Origin: Muricauda sp. SCSIO 64092
GTDB lineage: Bacteria; Bacteroidota; Bacteroidia; Flavobacteriales; Flavobacteriaceae
Assembly (NCBI RefSeq): GCF_023016285.1
Contig: NZ_CP095413.1
Span: 3,923,001-3,987,000, forward strand
Direction: 5' to 3'
DNA length: 64,000 bases
Part shown: positions 8,803 through 18,830 of the stretch, piece after piece
How positions within the stretch are numbered: the first letter of the stretch is position 1
Layout of the letters: the number at the start of each line of letters is the position of its first letter
The notes under the pieces: generated by a model
What the model was told of the DNA's origin: nothing
Databases searched by the model: none
What the model saw: the letters and a program-made list of their open reading frames with translations, nothing else
Program-made: the position numbers and the translations under genes

Positions 8803-9211
8803 TTTAATGATTGATGAATTAGTACTGTTAACAAGTTATAAAATCAACATTCTCAAAACGTTAACAAAAAGCTAAAATTCGTAAGTTCCGATAATAATTT
8901 ACCTTATGCCAGTACCAAATTTGTCTCTTTTTAGTCTTTTTTGAACCAATGGAAGATTTTTCATACAAAAAAGCCAGTGGGTCACACTGGCTTTTAAACT
9001 AACTAACTCAAAAAAATGCTAACTCAAATAACTCGGAACAAAATTCAATTTTCTGACCTTGGCAAAGGTTAACTAAACTTTAGCAATATGTTATAATTGC
9101 TTTGTTTTCTTGTGGTTATAACGACCTTAAAATGGAAATATTGTAAGTTATCCGTTTTAAAAAATCGTTAAATACCCGAGTTGGGCCTTAAATCCATATG
9201 ACCTCATTCCA
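8803..9211. other. 409-base gap with hairpin and orphan leader-like ORF
   Basis: This gap lies between the 3' end of purU and the start of the AraC-type regulator, both on the minus strand. It contains the terminator-like hairpin at 8969-8995. Right after it, on the plus strand, AACTAACTCAAAAAA leads into an 18-codon ORF (9016-9072) that ends in TAA, with no gene following. The motif CTAACTCAAA occurs twice, flanking the ATG. I see no longer coding frame and no RNA family that I recognise. Confidence 0.5.
8969..8995. terminator. Symmetric 11-bp hairpin
   Basis: AAAAGCCAGTG (8969-8979), loop GGTCA, CACTGGCTTTT (8985-8995): a perfect 11-bp stem with A and T ends on both strands. It is a good intrinsic terminator shape in either direction. 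No plus-strand gene lies immediately upstream, so it may serve minus-strand transcription arriving from purU, or mark a lost gene. Confidence 0.6.
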
Positions 9212-10060
9212 TTAGGTGAAGATGACGGTTTTATTATTGTAGACCATGGTCTTTCGAAGTGTATGGAGTTTTACCGCCCTGGCCAGGACAATTTTTTCCA
9301 AATCCCTGCCTTTTGCTATAAAATCCTTTATATTATGACTGTGTGATACCGCGGTAACATCCTGTTCAATAATAGGTCCGGCGTCCAATTCTTCGGTAAC
9401 ATAATGACTGGTAGCACCAATAATCTTCACCCCTCGTTTAAATGCGGCATGATATGGCTTGGCACCTGCAAACGCCGGGAGAAAGGAATGATGGATATTT
9501 ATGATCTTGTTAGGATAATAATTGATCAGTTTTGAAGAAACTATTTGCATATATCTCGCAAGCACAATAAAATCAACCTCATTTTCCTTTAGAAGTTTTA
9601 GCTGTTTTTCTTCCGCTTCGGATTTGGTTCCTTTGGTTACCGGAACATGATGAAATGGAATTTTAAACTGCTCTGCAATATAACCAAGGTCTTTATGATT
9701 ACTTAGAATAAAAGGAATATCTACTTCCAGTTCCCCAGACTGGTGCCTGCTCAACAAATCATAAACGCAATGATTGTACTTGGAAACAAAAATGGCCATT
9801 TTAGGTAAGGTACCTTCTGAATGGTAGCTCCATTCCATCACATACTTTTGAGCGATTTTTTTATCAAATTCTTCTTCAAATACGGCTTGGGTAAGCCCAT
9901 TTTCGAATTCAACCTCCAATCGCATAAAGAATACCTCTGCCTCCTTATCCACATGTTGGTCCAAATAAATAACATTGCCCCCTTTTTGGTATAAAAAGTT
10001 GGTCACCGAAAAAATGATTCCCTTTTGATCGGGACAATGGATGAGAACTGTAAGTTTCAT
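9212..10060 (-). CDS. purU: Formyltetrahydrofolate deformylase
   Basis: A 282-residue enzyme that hydrolyses 10-formyl-THF to THF and formate, balancing one-carbon pools. An N-terminal ACT domain (about residues 1-85) precedes the formyltransferase-like catalytic domain, with the motif N188-I-H190-H-S-FLPAF and D226 in ELDAGPII, the Asn/His/Asp triad of the family. Length is typical. A possible minus-strand -7 box (TAGCTTTG, complement of 10100-10107) lies about 40 bases before the start. It is transcribed divergently from icmF. Confidence 0.95.
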   Translation of the reverse strand: MKLTVLIHCPDQKGIIFSVTNFLYQKGGNVIYLDQHVDKEAEVFFMRLEVEFENGLTQAVFEEEFDKKIAQKYVMEWSYHSEGTLPKMAIFVSKYNHCVYDLLSRHQSGELEVDIPFILSNHKDLGYIAEQFKIPFHHVPVTKGTKSEAEEKQLKLLKENEVDFIVLARYMQIVSSKLINYYPNKIINIHHSFLPAFAGAKPYHAAFKRGVKIIGATSHYVTEELDAGPIIEQDVTAVSHSHNIKDFIAKGRDLEKIVLARAVKLHTLRKTMVYNNKTVIFT

Positions 10061-10197
10061 GACAATAAAATTGGGCTAAAATTATTTGATTCAAAAAAAC
10101 AAAGCTAAATACACCTTACTTTTTGTATTATTCGAATTATAATTCAATTTTCATTGCATTTATCTTAACTTGCGGAGCATAAAATTAGGGTTCAACA

Positions 10198-13100
10198 ATG
10201 GAACATATAGCACCTTATCGCCCAAAACATAAAATTAGAATTGTAACTGCGGCTTCTTTGTTCGATGGTCACGATGCCGCCATCAATATAATGCGTAGAA
10301 TAATTCAGGCCACTGGCGTTGAAGTGATCCATTTAGGACATGATAGAAGCGTGGCCGAAGTCGTGGATTGCGCTATTCAGGAAGATGCCAATGCCATTGC
10401 CATGACCTCCTATCAGGGAGGGCACAATGAATACTTCAAGTACATGTATGATCTGCTACAGGAGAAGGGTGCTGGGCAAATAAAGGTATTTGGAGGAGGT
10501 GGAGGGGTCATTCTTCCGCATGAGACCAAAGATTTGATGAATTACGGTATAGAGCGAATCTACGCTCCCGACGATGGAAGGAAAATGGGCCTCCAGGGAA
10601 TGATCAATGATTTAGTACAACGGTGTGACGTAGAAGTTCCAAAACTGGATGTTGAAAGCGCCAACGGACTTTCTGGGCAACTCAAAAATAAGGATGTCAA
10701 TACCATTGCCCGCTTAATTTCCCTGGCAGAAAATCGTCCAGGGGAGTTCCAGGAACACTTCTCGAAGATCGCCCCAAATGATAAGGTACCCGTACTGGGA
10801 ATTACCGGAACGGGAGGTGCAGGGAAATCCAGTTTGGTGGATGAGTTGATAAGAAGGTTTTTATTGGATTTTCCGGAAAAGCATATCGGGGTCGTTTCCG
10901 TAGATCCGTCCAAGCGCAAAACGGGAGGGGCACTTTTGGGGGATAGGATTCGAATGAACGCCATAAACAGTGATCGGGTCTATATGCGTTCCCTGGCAAC
11001 GCGGCAGTCCAATTTGGCCCTTTCCAAATATGTAGGGGAAGCCATAGCCGTTCTTAAGGCGGCAGCTTTTGATCTGATTATCTTGGAAACCTCGGGAATT
11101 GGGCAGTCCGATACGGAGATTTTGGACTTTAGTAATGTTTCCTTATATGTAATGACCCCGGAATTTGGGGCAGCGACCCAATTGGAGAAAATTGATATGC
11201 TGGACTTTGCAGATTTGGTGGCCATTAACAAATTTGACAAACGGGGAGCGTTGGATGCCATTAGGGATGTGAGAAAGCAATACGTTCGTAACCATAATCT
11301 TTGGGACGCCGAAGACGGTGATCTGCCCATTTATGGCACTATGGCTTCGCAGTTCAATGACCCTGGGATGAACAGTTTGTATACGGCCACAATGAAAGCC
11401 CTCTCAGAAAAAACGGAGGCTGGATTACTGGCCGGTTCAAATTTGTCCCTGGGAACTTTGGAAAAACAATTTATCATTCCTCCCGCCCGAACACGCTATT
11501 TATCCGAAATAGCTGAAAACAACAGAAGTTATGACCTGTTGGTCAAAGAACAGTCCAATACTGCCCAAAAGTTATATGGAATTTTTACTTCCATTTTAAC
11601 ATTGGCCAACTTGTCCATAAAAGGCGATAACCCACAATATTTTAGTAAGTCCACTATAAACTCCGATGTAATTCTTTCCAAAGCAGATAAGCGCAATAGG
11701 GATATCATCAAAATCCTTATGGCGGAGTTTGAGCGGATAAAGATGGATTTACATCCCAGGAATTGGGAGTTGATCATTAACTGGGAAAATCAATTAAAAC
11801 GATACAAAGCATCCGAGTATACGTATGAGGTTAGGGGAAGGGAAATTAAATTGGAGACCCATTCCACATCATTGTCACATAATCAAATTCCAAAAGTGGC
11901 CCTCCCAAAGTATACGGCCTGGGGCGATCTTTTGATATGGATGCTGCAAGAAAACGTCCCCGGGGAATTTCCCTATGCGGCGGGTATTTATCCTTTTAAA
12001 AGAACTGGGGAGGACCCTACACGGATGTTTGCCGGCGAAGGTGGTCCGGAACGTACCAATAGGCGATTTCATTACGTGAGTTTGGATATGCCGGCGAAGC
12101 GATTGTCCACCGCATTCGATTCGGTTACCTTATATGGGCATGATCCGGATCATCGACCTGATATTTACGGAAAAATTGGAAATTCCGGGGTCTCCATCTG
12201 CTGTTTGGATGATGCTAAAAAACTCTATTCGGGATTTGATTTAAGTGACCCAATGACTTCGGTCAGTATGACAATTAATGGCCCGGCACCAATGCTACTG
12301 GGTTTCTTTATGAATGCGGCCATTGATCAAAACTGTGAAAAGTACATTAAGGACCATAAGCTGGAAGCCAGGATTGAAAAGAAAATCGAGACGATATATC
12401 AAAAAAAGGGAATGGATAGACCTCGGTATATTGGCGAACTTCCAGAAGGGAACAATGGCCTGGGCCTAATGCTTTTAGGTGTTACCGGGGACCAGGTACT
12501 TCCCTTGGCGGTATATAACGAAATCAAGGCTAAAACCTTAAATCAGGTGCGCGGTACGGTACAAGCCGATATCCTAAAAGAGGACCAGGCCCAAAACACC
12601 TGTATTTTTTCCACGGAATTTGCATTGCGGTTAATGGGGGATGTCCAAGAATATTTCATCAAAAATGCGGTACGTAATTTTTACTCCGTATCCATTTCCG
12701 GGTATCATATTGCCGAAGCCGGTGCAAATCCCATTTCCCAATTGGCATTTACCCTGTCCAATGGATTTACATACGTGGAGTATTACTTAAGTAGAGGAAT
12801 GGATATTGACAAATTTGGACCAAACCTTTCCTTCTTTTTCTCCAATGGGATTGACCCCGAATATGCAGTAATTGGTAGGGTGGCGAGGCGAATTTGGGCC
12901 AAGGCCATGCGTGATAAATACGGAGCTGGACCAAGGGCGCAAATGTTGAAGTACCACATCCAGACTTCCGGAAGGAGCCTGCATGCCCAAGAAATTGACT
13001 TTAATGATATACGGACCACGCTCCAGGCGCTCTACGCCGTTTATGATAACTGTAATTCCCTGCATACCAATGCCTATGATGAAGCCATCACCACCCCTAC

Positions 13101-13650
13101 CGAGGAATCGGTAAGAAGGGCAATGGCCATTCAACTGATCATCAATAAGGAATTGGGACTTGCAAAAAATGAAAACCCGCTTCAGGGATCCTTTATTATT
13201 GAGGAACTGACTGACTTGGTAGAGGAGGCCGTATTGCTCGAATTTGATAGGATCACGGAACGAGGAGGAGTATTGGGTGCCATGGAAACCATGTACCAAC
13301 GTTCCAAGATACAGGAGGAAAGCCTTCATTACGAGACCTTAAAACATACCGGGGAATATCCCATTATTGGGGTGAACACTTTCTTAAGTTCCAAGGGTTC
13401 ACCAACAATATTGCCCGCAGAAGTAATTCGTGCCACCACGGAGGAAAAAGATGCCCAAATCCAAACCCTGGAAAACGTGCACAACGGAAATAGGGCCGAA
13501 GCAGAACAAGGGTTAAAAGCGTTACAGCAAGTAGCGGTTGAAAATGGCAATACTTTTGACCAGTTGATGGAGGTTACAAAGTATTGCTCTTTAGGTCAGA
13601 TAACCCATGCACTTTTTCAAGTGGGGGGGCAATACAGAAGAAATATGTAG
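10198..13650 (+). CDS. icmF: Fused isobutyryl-CoA mutase (IcmF)
   Basis: A 1150-residue adenosylcobalamin enzyme that interconverts isobutyryl-CoA and n-butyryl-CoA. Three parts are visible in order: a B12-binding domain (residues ~10-140) with D23-G-H25-D26 carrying the cobalt-ligand His; a MeaB-like G-protein chaperone domain with Walker A G204-TGGAGKS; and a C-terminal mutase barrel (~560-1150) with [19 protein letters not shown], a signature I associate with IcmF rather than methylmalonyl-CoA mutase. The fused chaperone would load and protect the cofactor. It fits branched-chain amino acid or fatty acid breakdown; ilvE is also in the window. No cobalamin riboswitch is seen in the 137-base upstream gap. 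Confidence 0.95.
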   Translation: MEHIAPYRPKHKIRIVTAASLFDGHDAAINIMRRIIQATGVEVIHLGHDRSVAEVVDCAIQEDANAIAMTSYQGGHNEYFKYMYDLLQEKGAGQIKVFGGGGGVILPHETKDLMNYGIERIYAPDDGRKMGLQGMINDLVQRCDVEVPKLDVESANGLSGQLKNKDVNTIARLISLAENRPGEFQEHFSKIAPNDKVPVLGITGTGGAGKSSLVDELIRRFLLDFPEKHIGVVSVDPSKRKTGGALLGDRIRMNAINSDRVYMRSLATRQSNLALSKYVGEAIAVLKAAAFDLIILETSGIGQSDTEILDFSNVSLYVMTPEFGAATQLEKIDMLDFADLVAINKFDKRGALDAIRDVRKQYVRNHNLWDAEDGDLPIYGTMASQFNDPGMNSLYTATMKALSEKTEAGLLAGSNLSLGTLEKQFIIPPARTRYLSEIAENNRSYDLLVKEQSNTAQKLYGIFTSILTLANLSIKGDNPQYFSKSTINSDVILSKADKRNRDIIKILMAEFERIKMDLHPRNWELIINWENQLKRYKASEYTYEVRGREIKLETHSTSLSHNQIPKVALPKYTAWGDLLIWMLQENVPGEFPYAAGIYPFKRTGEDPTRMFAGEGGPERTNRRFHYVSLDMPAKRLSTAFDSVTLYGHDPDHRPDIYGKIGNSGVSICCLDDAKKLYSGFDLSDPMTSVSMTINGPAPMLLGFFMNAAIDQNCEKYIKDHKLEARIEKKIETIYQKKGMDRPRYIGELPEGNNGLGLMLLGVTGDQVLPLAVYNEIKAKTLNQVRGTVQADILKEDQAQNTCIFSTEFALRLMGDVQEYFIKNAVRNFYSVSISGYHIAEAGANPISQLAFTLSNGFTYVEYYLSRGMDIDKFGPNLSFFFSNGIDPEYAVIGRVARRIWAKAMRDKYGAGPRAQMLKYHIQTSGRSLHAQEIDFNDIRTTLQALYAVYDNCNSLHTNAYDEAITTPTEESVRRAMAIQLIINKELGLAKNENPLQGSFIIEELTDLVEEAVLLEFDRITERGGVLGAMETMYQRSKIQEESLHYETLKHTGEYPIIGVNTFLSSKGSPTILPAEVIRATTEEKDAQIQTLENVHNGNRAEAEQGLKALQQVAVENGNTFDQLMEVTKYCSLGQITHALFQVGGQYRRNM

Positions 13651-13817
13651 AAAAGAATGCCTTTTGTACGTAGGATGAATTGAAAAGTGCAAAAAAAAGG
13701 GCCTTGTTGGATAATTGGAACTGTGAAATAGCAAAAGTTGTTCGTGCTTAATCTACAAGAAGTTGTTCTTGGAAATAAGGACTTGGGATGTATTTTTGAA
13801 ACGGAGGGCTTATAAAA

Positions 13818-14237
13818 CTAAGACTCGTTACTAACGAGGGATTTCCGCCATTTTTTGAAGGACTTTTGAAATGTCTTTATCTCCTTTCGTAGTAAGTGCA
13901 GATATTCTTTCTCCTTAATACCATCTTTCTCAAGGCCATTGCAGTAGGAAATGATATTCCGCATAATGATGGTGATAAACGTTACATTTTTAAGACGGTT
14001 ATGCAAAGAATTGGACGTGTACGCTTTCTCTATGGTCACAGGAATCAATGATGCATCCGTAGCAATGGATTCTGCAATAATTGCTCTCAACCCCAAGGTC
14101 CTCCGGGAGAAAGCTTTGCCCTCCGAAGAAAAATAATGGGCAAGCGCACCACTTAAATCCCTTAACACCAGGGAGTTCTTGTAAACAGGTAGTGAATTTA
14201 TACCATTCTTTTCCATGAAAAACCAATATATGGACAT
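13818..14237 (-). CDS. Hypothetical helical protein (139 aa)
   Basis: A 139-residue protein with no signal peptide, predicted from composition to be almost all helix. The middle (FSRRTLGLRAIIAESIATD) and the very basic C-terminus (FQKSFKKWRKSL) are its notable parts. I do not recognise the family. It stands alone between icmF and the Lrp-type regulator, transcribed toward icmF. An alternative start at Met8 (MEKNG) would give 132 residues. Coding character is similar to neighbours, so I accept it as a gene without a function. Confidence 0.6.
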   Translation of the reverse strand: MSIYWFFMEKNGINSLPVYKNSLVLRDLSGALAHYFSSEGKAFSRRTLGLRAIIAESIATDASLIPVTIEKAYTSNSLHNRLKNVTFITIIMRNIISYCNGLEKDGIKEKEYLHLLRKEIKTFQKSFKKWRKSLVSNES

Positions 14238-14331
14238 ATAAAAATACTAATGAAAAAAGGGTTATTGTCTTTAATAATTAAAGCATTTGTATTAATTTTC
14301 AAAATATTTTAAAGCAAAAACACTTTTTGAT

Positions 14332-14799
14332 TTGAATTTTAAATTAGATCGTCTAAGCACGGAAATCCTACTTTGTTTACAGCAAAATTCGCGAGTGAGT
14401 TTTACGGAAGTAGGTAAAAGGGTAGGTCTTACTTCTCCGGCTGTAGCAGAGCGCGTAAAAAAAATGGAAGACCTTGGCATTATTGAAAGTTATACCACCC
14501 ATATCTCCCATGCTAAACTGGGTTATCAACTAAGGGCCATTATTACCCTTAGGGCTTTTGTCGGAAAATTGAAGCCTTTTTTGGCTAAAGTTGATACCTT
14601 TAAGGAAGTAATCAATTGCTATCGAATTACAGGAAATGAGAATATCATCATGGAGGTCGTTATTCAAGACCAATCACATTTGGAAAAATTTATTGATAAA
14701 TTAATTGGTTACGGGGAAACCCGAACCCATATAATTTTGTCCAATGTGGTCTCCAATGCCCCGGTAATCAAATTTAAGAATGAACAAAGGACATCTTAA
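14332..14799 (+). CDS. Lrp/AsnC-family transcriptional regulator
   Basis: A 155-residue regulator with an N-terminal winged helix-turn-helix (about residues 5-55: VSFTEVGKRVGLTSPAVAERVKKMEDLGII) and a C-terminal RAM/effector domain (about 70-145, RAIITLRAF and GNENIIMEVV). Lrp-type proteins form octamers and respond to amino acids. The start is TTG (14332), which places the family-typical LDR near residue 6; no ATG is available upstream in frame. The esterase-like gene begins 31 bases downstream and may be co-transcribed. The upstream AT-rich region (14238-14331) probably carries its promoter and autoregulatory sites. Confidence 0.9.
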   Translation: MNFKLDRLSTEILLCLQQNSRVSFTEVGKRVGLTSPAVAERVKKMEDLGIIESYTTHISHAKLGYQLRAIITLRAFVGKLKPFLAKVDTFKEVINCYRITGNENIIMEVVIQDQSHLEKFIDKLIGYGETRTHIILSNVVSNAPVIKFKNEQRTS

Positions 14800-14830
14800 T
14801 TTTTGGCTAGGTTTTTGTTACTCAACGAGT

Positions 14831-16261
14831 ATGAGTAAGACATTTACATTGCTGACCACTCTTTCCCTGATCTTTTTATCTTTTTCAACCTACTCCCAAG
14901 GCCTGAGAATAAAAAAGGGAACGATCATTGATTCGTTGGCGGTGGTTGGTGATTCCATCCCGGAAACCTTTTCGCTTTATTTGCCCAATAAGTTCGAGTT
15001 AAATAAAAAATGGCCCCTGCTCATGGTATTTGATATGGAAGGCAGGGGAAAGGACGGAATTTCAAAATTTGTTGGTGTTGCGGACAGTTTGGGTTATGTA
15101 GTTGCTGCTCCCAATTCCATACGGGATAGTGTACCAATTTCCGAGAACATGCAACGGACCAAAAGAGTGGTGGACTATCTTTTGGAGCTACTGCCCGTCA
15201 ACAAAAGTAGGATCTATACCGCCGGCTTTGAAAGCGGGGGAAGGTTTGCCAATTTGGTCCCCATTTTTTTTAGGGAGATTGTAGGTACGGTATCCATTAA
15301 TGCCGCAATTGCCAATACGGAGTTGCTCAACGCTAAAAACCCTTTTCATTTCATTGGTGTGGTTGATAAAACCAATTTTAATTATCCAACGATCCTTAGG
15401 GACGAAAAAGTCTTGAACGGTTTAAAGTTTCCCAATCATATTTTGGTAGGGGATTCCCTCTCAAATAACACTACAGGGAAAAGATTGGCGCAGGCATTAT
15501 CCTATTTTGAACTTTTGGCCATGGCCAGGGGGAATACGGTCAAGGACTCAGGGTTCATTGAGGCGTTCTACCAAAGCGACCTGGGCCATATAAAGGAATT
15601 GTTGGATAAGAACGAATTCTTTCTGGCCAATAGGGCCATGGCAGAAACACAAAATATCTTTAGGACTTTACGGGATACGGATTCCCTCAGGGAAATGAAA
15701 AAGAACCTGAAACGTACCAAAGGTTTTCGAATTCAAAAAAGGGAGTTGGAAACCACCCTGTTTAAGGAGACCTTGTTACGGGAGGACTTTGCCTATTATC
15801 TGGAAGAAGATGTGTTGACCTATAATTTCAATAATCTGGGTTGGTGGAACTTTCAGATGGAACGGATCAATAAGTTTATCAACGGCAGTAATGCCGCGGA
15901 ACGTAAAATGGGGTATCGGCTTGTAGGCTATGTCAATGCGTTGGTAGAGGACAATATCTACCTGGTAAAAAGTCAGAAAATCGTTGACGAGGAAGCCCTT
16001 GTGCTTTTATTTATGTTAAAGACCATTGCCGAACCCAATAATTTTGACAACTATCTTAAAGTGGCTTCAATCGCATCCAAAAATGAGGATTTTGGAACCG
16101 CACTTTTTTATTTGGAAGAAGCCCTAAAAAAAGGCTTCAACTCCAAGGAGCAATTGTACAATATACCCAATACGGCCTTATTGCGCATTACACCAGAGTT
16201 CAATGCCTTGGTGAAAAAATACCTTGATAATGCCCGGTATAAGACCACTATTGACGAATGA
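14831..16261 (+). CDS. Secreted esterase-like alpha/beta-hydrolase, nucleophile apparently lost
   Basis: A 476-residue exported protein (start at ATG 14831, giving signal peptide residues 1-22 ending TYSQG; an earlier ATG at 14780 would overlap lrp). The N-terminal half resembles PHB-depolymerase/esterase-like alpha/beta hydrolases: YLPNKFELNKKWPLLMVFD, then YTAGFESGGRFANLV. In relatives I know, the elbow reads GFSGG; here the serine position is Glu (GFESGG), so catalysis may be lost or displaced by one residue. The C-terminal half is helical and ends with TPR-like repeats (FGTALFYLEEALKKG). Its 3' end overlaps the convergent PfpI-like gene by 14 bases. Confidence 0.8.
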   Translation: MSKTFTLLTTLSLIFLSFSTYSQGLRIKKGTIIDSLAVVGDSIPETFSLYLPNKFELNKKWPLLMVFDMEGRGKDGISKFVGVADSLGYVVAAPNSIRDSVPISENMQRTKRVVDYLLELLPVNKSRIYTAGFESGGRFANLVPIFFREIVGTVSINAAIANTELLNAKNPFHFIGVVDKTNFNYPTILRDEKVLNGLKFPNHILVGDSLSNNTTGKRLAQALSYFELLAMARGNTVKDSGFIEAFYQSDLGHIKELLDKNEFFLANRAMAETQNIFRTLRDTDSLREMKKNLKRTKGFRIQKRELETTLFKETLLREDFAYYLEEDVLTYNFNNLGWWNFQMERINKFINGSNAAERKMGYRLVGYVNALVEDNIYLVKSQKIVDEEALVLLFMLKTIAEPNNFDNYLKVASIASKNEDFGTALFYLEEALKKGFNSKEQLYNIPNTALLRITPEFNALVKKYLDNARYKTTIDE

Positions 16262-16985
16262 AAGAAGGGACACTGGCCAAATCCCAATCAATGACCAGTC
16301 CCTTGGCCAAGGATTTGGCTATTTCTTTTCCATAGAGAACTTCTGTCAGATATAGGGCGGCTTCAAAGCTTTTGGCCCCACCGGCAGAGGTGATGTATTT
16401 ATCATCATGCACAAAAAGAACACTATCCTTTACCTCAAGGCGTGGAAACATTTTCCGATAGGTGGCAATATCACTGGGAAATGTTGTGGAGGCAACATTG
16501 TCCAAAAGCCCCGCTTTGGCCAAAATAAAGGCCCCATCGCAATGGGATGTCATAAAAATTGCTTCCCTGTCCACTTTTTTTACAAAATTGAGCATTACGG
16601 TATCCCTTAGATCAGTATCCAGATGGTGTTCTGCACTGGGAATGACCAAAATATCAATCCTGGGTAGTTCGTCCTTGGTATAATCGTAATCGGGGAGAAT
16701 ACGAACGCCTTCAAAAGAGGTAATGGGCGCTAAGGTTTTGGCTACGGTGAACGTGTTCATGGCTTTAATGTTCTTTCGATATTGGGTATGCTGAAAGATG
16801 TCAAAGGGGGCAGTAAATTCCGTATTGTAGACGCCATCCATAATCAGGAAACCAACATTATATCGATTGGGGGCAAGGGTAGGAAACACCCTTTCGGCCT
16901 TTGCAACTGATGGTTCTTCCCGATTCTGGCAACCTAGAAGGAAAAAGGCCAGTATACTAAAGGTCAACAATTCTTTCATATCCAT
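16248..16985 (-). CDS. DJ-1/PfpI-family lipoprotein
   Basis: A DJ-1/PfpI (class-I glutamine amidotransferase-like) domain anchored as a lipoprotein. Starting at ATG 16985 gives the signal MDMKELLTFSILAFFLLGC with lipidated Cys19; a longer frame to 17147 would run through the divergent DUF1684 gene and lacks a signal peptide at its end. The expected nucleophile is in MTSHCDGAFILA, after IDILVIPSAEHH. This is the type found as sensor domain in GlxA/FtrA regulators but without a helix-turn-helix. Role unknown; it may bind or modify a small carbonyl or thiol compound in the envelope. Confidence 0.82.
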   Translation of the reverse strand: MDMKELLTFSILAFFLLGCQNREEPSVAKAERVFPTLAPNRYNVGFLIMDGVYNTEFTAPFDIFQHTQYRKNIKAMNTFTVAKTLAPITSFEGVRILPDYDYTKDELPRIDILVIPSAEHHLDTDLRDTVMLNFVKKVDREAIFMTSHCDGAFILAKAGLLDNVASTTFPSDIATYRKMFPRLEVKDSVLFVHDDKYITSAGGAKSFEAALYLTEVLYGKEIAKSLAKGLVIDWDLASVPSFIRQ

Positions 16986-17044
16986 ATTTTGGGTAAAAGG
17001 TACAATTCCCTTGGAAAAAAATCGGACTGATGTATTTTTATGGA

Positions 17045-17686
17045 ATGAAACATCTTGGATATATCCTGGTTTTATTTTTGTGTTCTTGTGGGCAGGGGAA
17101 AAAATATCACGATGAACGAACAAATGAGGTCGATGCAGTACCGGCAAAACTCCGAACTATTTTGGAGTATCAGGAGAAAACGAATGAAGAGTTTAAGGAC
17201 CCTGAAACCTCACCATTGCCCGATAGATTTCGGAAGGATTTTGAAGGCTTGGATTTTTTCCCTGCGGACACTACATATGTGGTAACCGCAAGATTTGAAC
17301 GAACACCGAACGCCAAACCGTTTAGGATGCCAACCACTACGGATAGAACGTCATGGGAAGTAGTTTATGGAGTCGCCTACTTTTTACTGAATGGTACCGA
17401 GCACCAATTGGAAGTCTATAAAAGCTTGGAATTGCCGAGTGCCGCAGGAAATGAAGAATACCTCTTTCTTCCGTTTATGGATTTGACCAATGGGGAGGAG
17501 ACCTACGGGGGAGGCCGCTATTTGAACCTAAAAATCCCTGAGGGCAATACTTTGGTCATTGACTTTAATCGGGCCTACAATCCGTACTGTGTGTACAATA
17601 AAAAATACTCCTGCCCCTTGGTGCCAAGGCAAAATTTTATGAATACCAAGGTGATGGCAGGAGTAAAACAGTTTTCTTTGGATTAG
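17045..17686 (+). CDS. DUF1684 lipoprotein
   Basis: A 213-residue lipoprotein of the DUF1684 family, recognised by the C-terminal DFNRAYNPYCVYNKKYSCPLVP motif region and the preceding GEETYGGGRYLNL. The start at 17045 gives a signal peptide with lipobox LCSC (Cys15); an upstream ATG at 17030 is possible. The function of the family is not established. It is divergent from the PfpI-like gene, and the two starts are about 60 bases apart, so they may share a control region. Confidence 0.85.
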   Translation: MKHLGYILVLFLCSCGQGKKYHDERTNEVDAVPAKLRTILEYQEKTNEEFKDPETSPLPDRFRKDFEGLDFFPADTTYVVTARFERTPNAKPFRMPTTTDRTSWEVVYGVAYFLLNGTEHQLEVYKSLELPSAAGNEEYLFLPFMDLTNGEETYGGGRYLNLKIPEGNTLVIDFNRAYNPYCVYNKKYSCPLVPRQNFMNTKVMAGVKQFSLD

Positions 17687-17726
17687 TTGGCCTCGCGACC
17701 ATTTTCCAAAGGGTTTAAAGTCCGTA

Positions 17727-18494
17727 CTACAAGGACATAAAAAATGCTAACTTATAAAAGTCGTTAGGGGCAAAGCGATCATCTTCATCCGCAAGGTTCC
17801 CTCCAAAGGAAAACCTTAGGCCGGCGTTCCCTTTTTGAAACTGTATGTATGGTCCCAACCAAACGTAGCCATCCGCTCTGTCCAGGTCACCACCGCCATT
17901 GGTGGAGCCTCCAGAAAGAAAGAGTTCCTCAAAATGCCCTCCAACGGAGAAAAAGTCAGATACTTTATAGCCCAGATTGGCCCAATAGTGTACATAGTTA
18001 TTGGTGGATTGCAGTGGATTGGGTGCCTGTACTGCCTCGGTCTCATCACTTAAGGCTGCATAATACCCAAAGTAAAATTGTCCCTCCAGCTGCTCCGTAC
18101 CAAGATTTACGGTTAGGTTGGGGACTATACCGTCTCCGATAATACCAGGTTGGGCGGCACCACTGGAAAGAAGGCTACCCATGGTAAATCCCAGTTGGGG
18201 GTTAATGTCAAAGGCACCAACGGTCTTGTTGTACCCAATACCAAATTCTGTCCACTGGCCCCATGCCGATCCGGTACCTGCACCCCATTGGATGCCATAA
18301 AAAGTTAGGGCATCGGAATCGCTCAAAGCATATGAAATGGCCATCATAGGGTTAAAGCCAAAAAAGGCATCAAGATTTAGGCTAAGCCCAACATCCACTT
18401 TGTCGTCAATACTTGGGGTATCTTGGGCCCAACTTTTTCCCGAAAGGGCTAGAATTCCGCATAGTGCAATTAGAATTGTTCGTTTTTTCAACAT
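17727..18494 (-). CDS. Outer-membrane beta-barrel-like protein next to amt
   Basis: A 255-residue exported protein with signal peptide (residues 1-23, ending SWAQ) and alternating amphipathic strands rich in Gly, Tyr and Phe (YGIQWGAGTGSAWGQWTEFG, GQFYFGYYAAL), ending in an aromatic-hydrophobic tail KLAFFMSL typical of barrels. It lies downstream of amt on the same strand, 336 bases away past a hairpin. I cannot give it a reliable family name. Position suggests it helps nitrogen-compound entry through the outer membrane, which is inference from context only. Confidence 0.75.
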   Translation of the reverse strand: MLKKRTILIALCGILALSGKSWAQDTPSIDDKVDVGLSLNLDAFFGFNPMMAISYALSDSDALTFYGIQWGAGTGSAWGQWTEFGIGYNKTVGAFDINPQLGFTMGSLLSSGAAQPGIIGDGIVPNLTVNLGTEQLEGQFYFGYYAALSDETEAVQAPNPLQSTNNYVHYWANLGYKVSDFFSVGGHFEELFLSGGSTNGGGDLDRADGYVWLGPYIQFQKGNAGLRFSFGGNLADEDDRFAPNDFYKLAFFMSL

Positions 18495-18794
18495 GATTTC
18501 TAGGTTTTAAAAAAGAATTAATAATTGGTTATTTTTTGATGAAAATCTTAGTAATCGGGATTTAACCGAGTTCTTTACCATCACACTCCAGGCCATGGAT
18601 GGACCAGTGTTTGGATCGTAATAAAGTGCTATTGGATAACCCCTTTGATGGTTTATTGCTACATCAAATGGTCTTGCGCGAAAGCTTTTTTTAGTATTTT
18701 GTAGCATACGTAACCGTTTTCATAGTAACATGTTTTGAGGCCCATGAAGATGGGCGGATTATATTTTTATCTGATTTTTTGAAAAAGGTTGCAG
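18495..18794. other. Gap between amt terminator and barrel gene
   Basis: About 300 bases with no credible gene. It probably contains a separate promoter for the barrel gene on the minus strand, since a strong hairpin (18795-18820) would stop most read-through from amt. I see no clear operator or RNA element. Confidence 0.4.
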
Positions 18795-18820
18795 ACGGAG
18801 CGTTCTGCCAAACGCTCCGT
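18795..18820 (-). terminator. Terminator-like hairpin after amt
   Basis: ACGGAGCGTT (18795-18804), six-base loop, AACGCTCCGT (18811-18820): a perfect 10-bp stem, with an outer AAAAGGT/ACCTTTT pairing. On the minus strand it is followed by CTGCAACCTTTTTC. It lies 10 bases after the amt stop and would end or attenuate transcription before the downstream barrel gene. Confidence 0.75.
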
Positions 18821-18830
18821 TACCTTTTCA

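Noticed and set aside
10061..10197. Cobalamin riboswitch before icmF
   Set aside because: The gap is only 137 bases and lacks the B12-box and the needed stems.
16986..17147. Longer N-terminus for the PfpI-like lipoprotein
   Set aside because: It runs antisense into the divergent DUF1684 gene and would bury the signal peptide.
18507..18707. 66-codon minus-strand frame between amt and the barrel gene
   Set aside because: No signal, motif or codon bias; it covers the probable promoter of the barrel gene.
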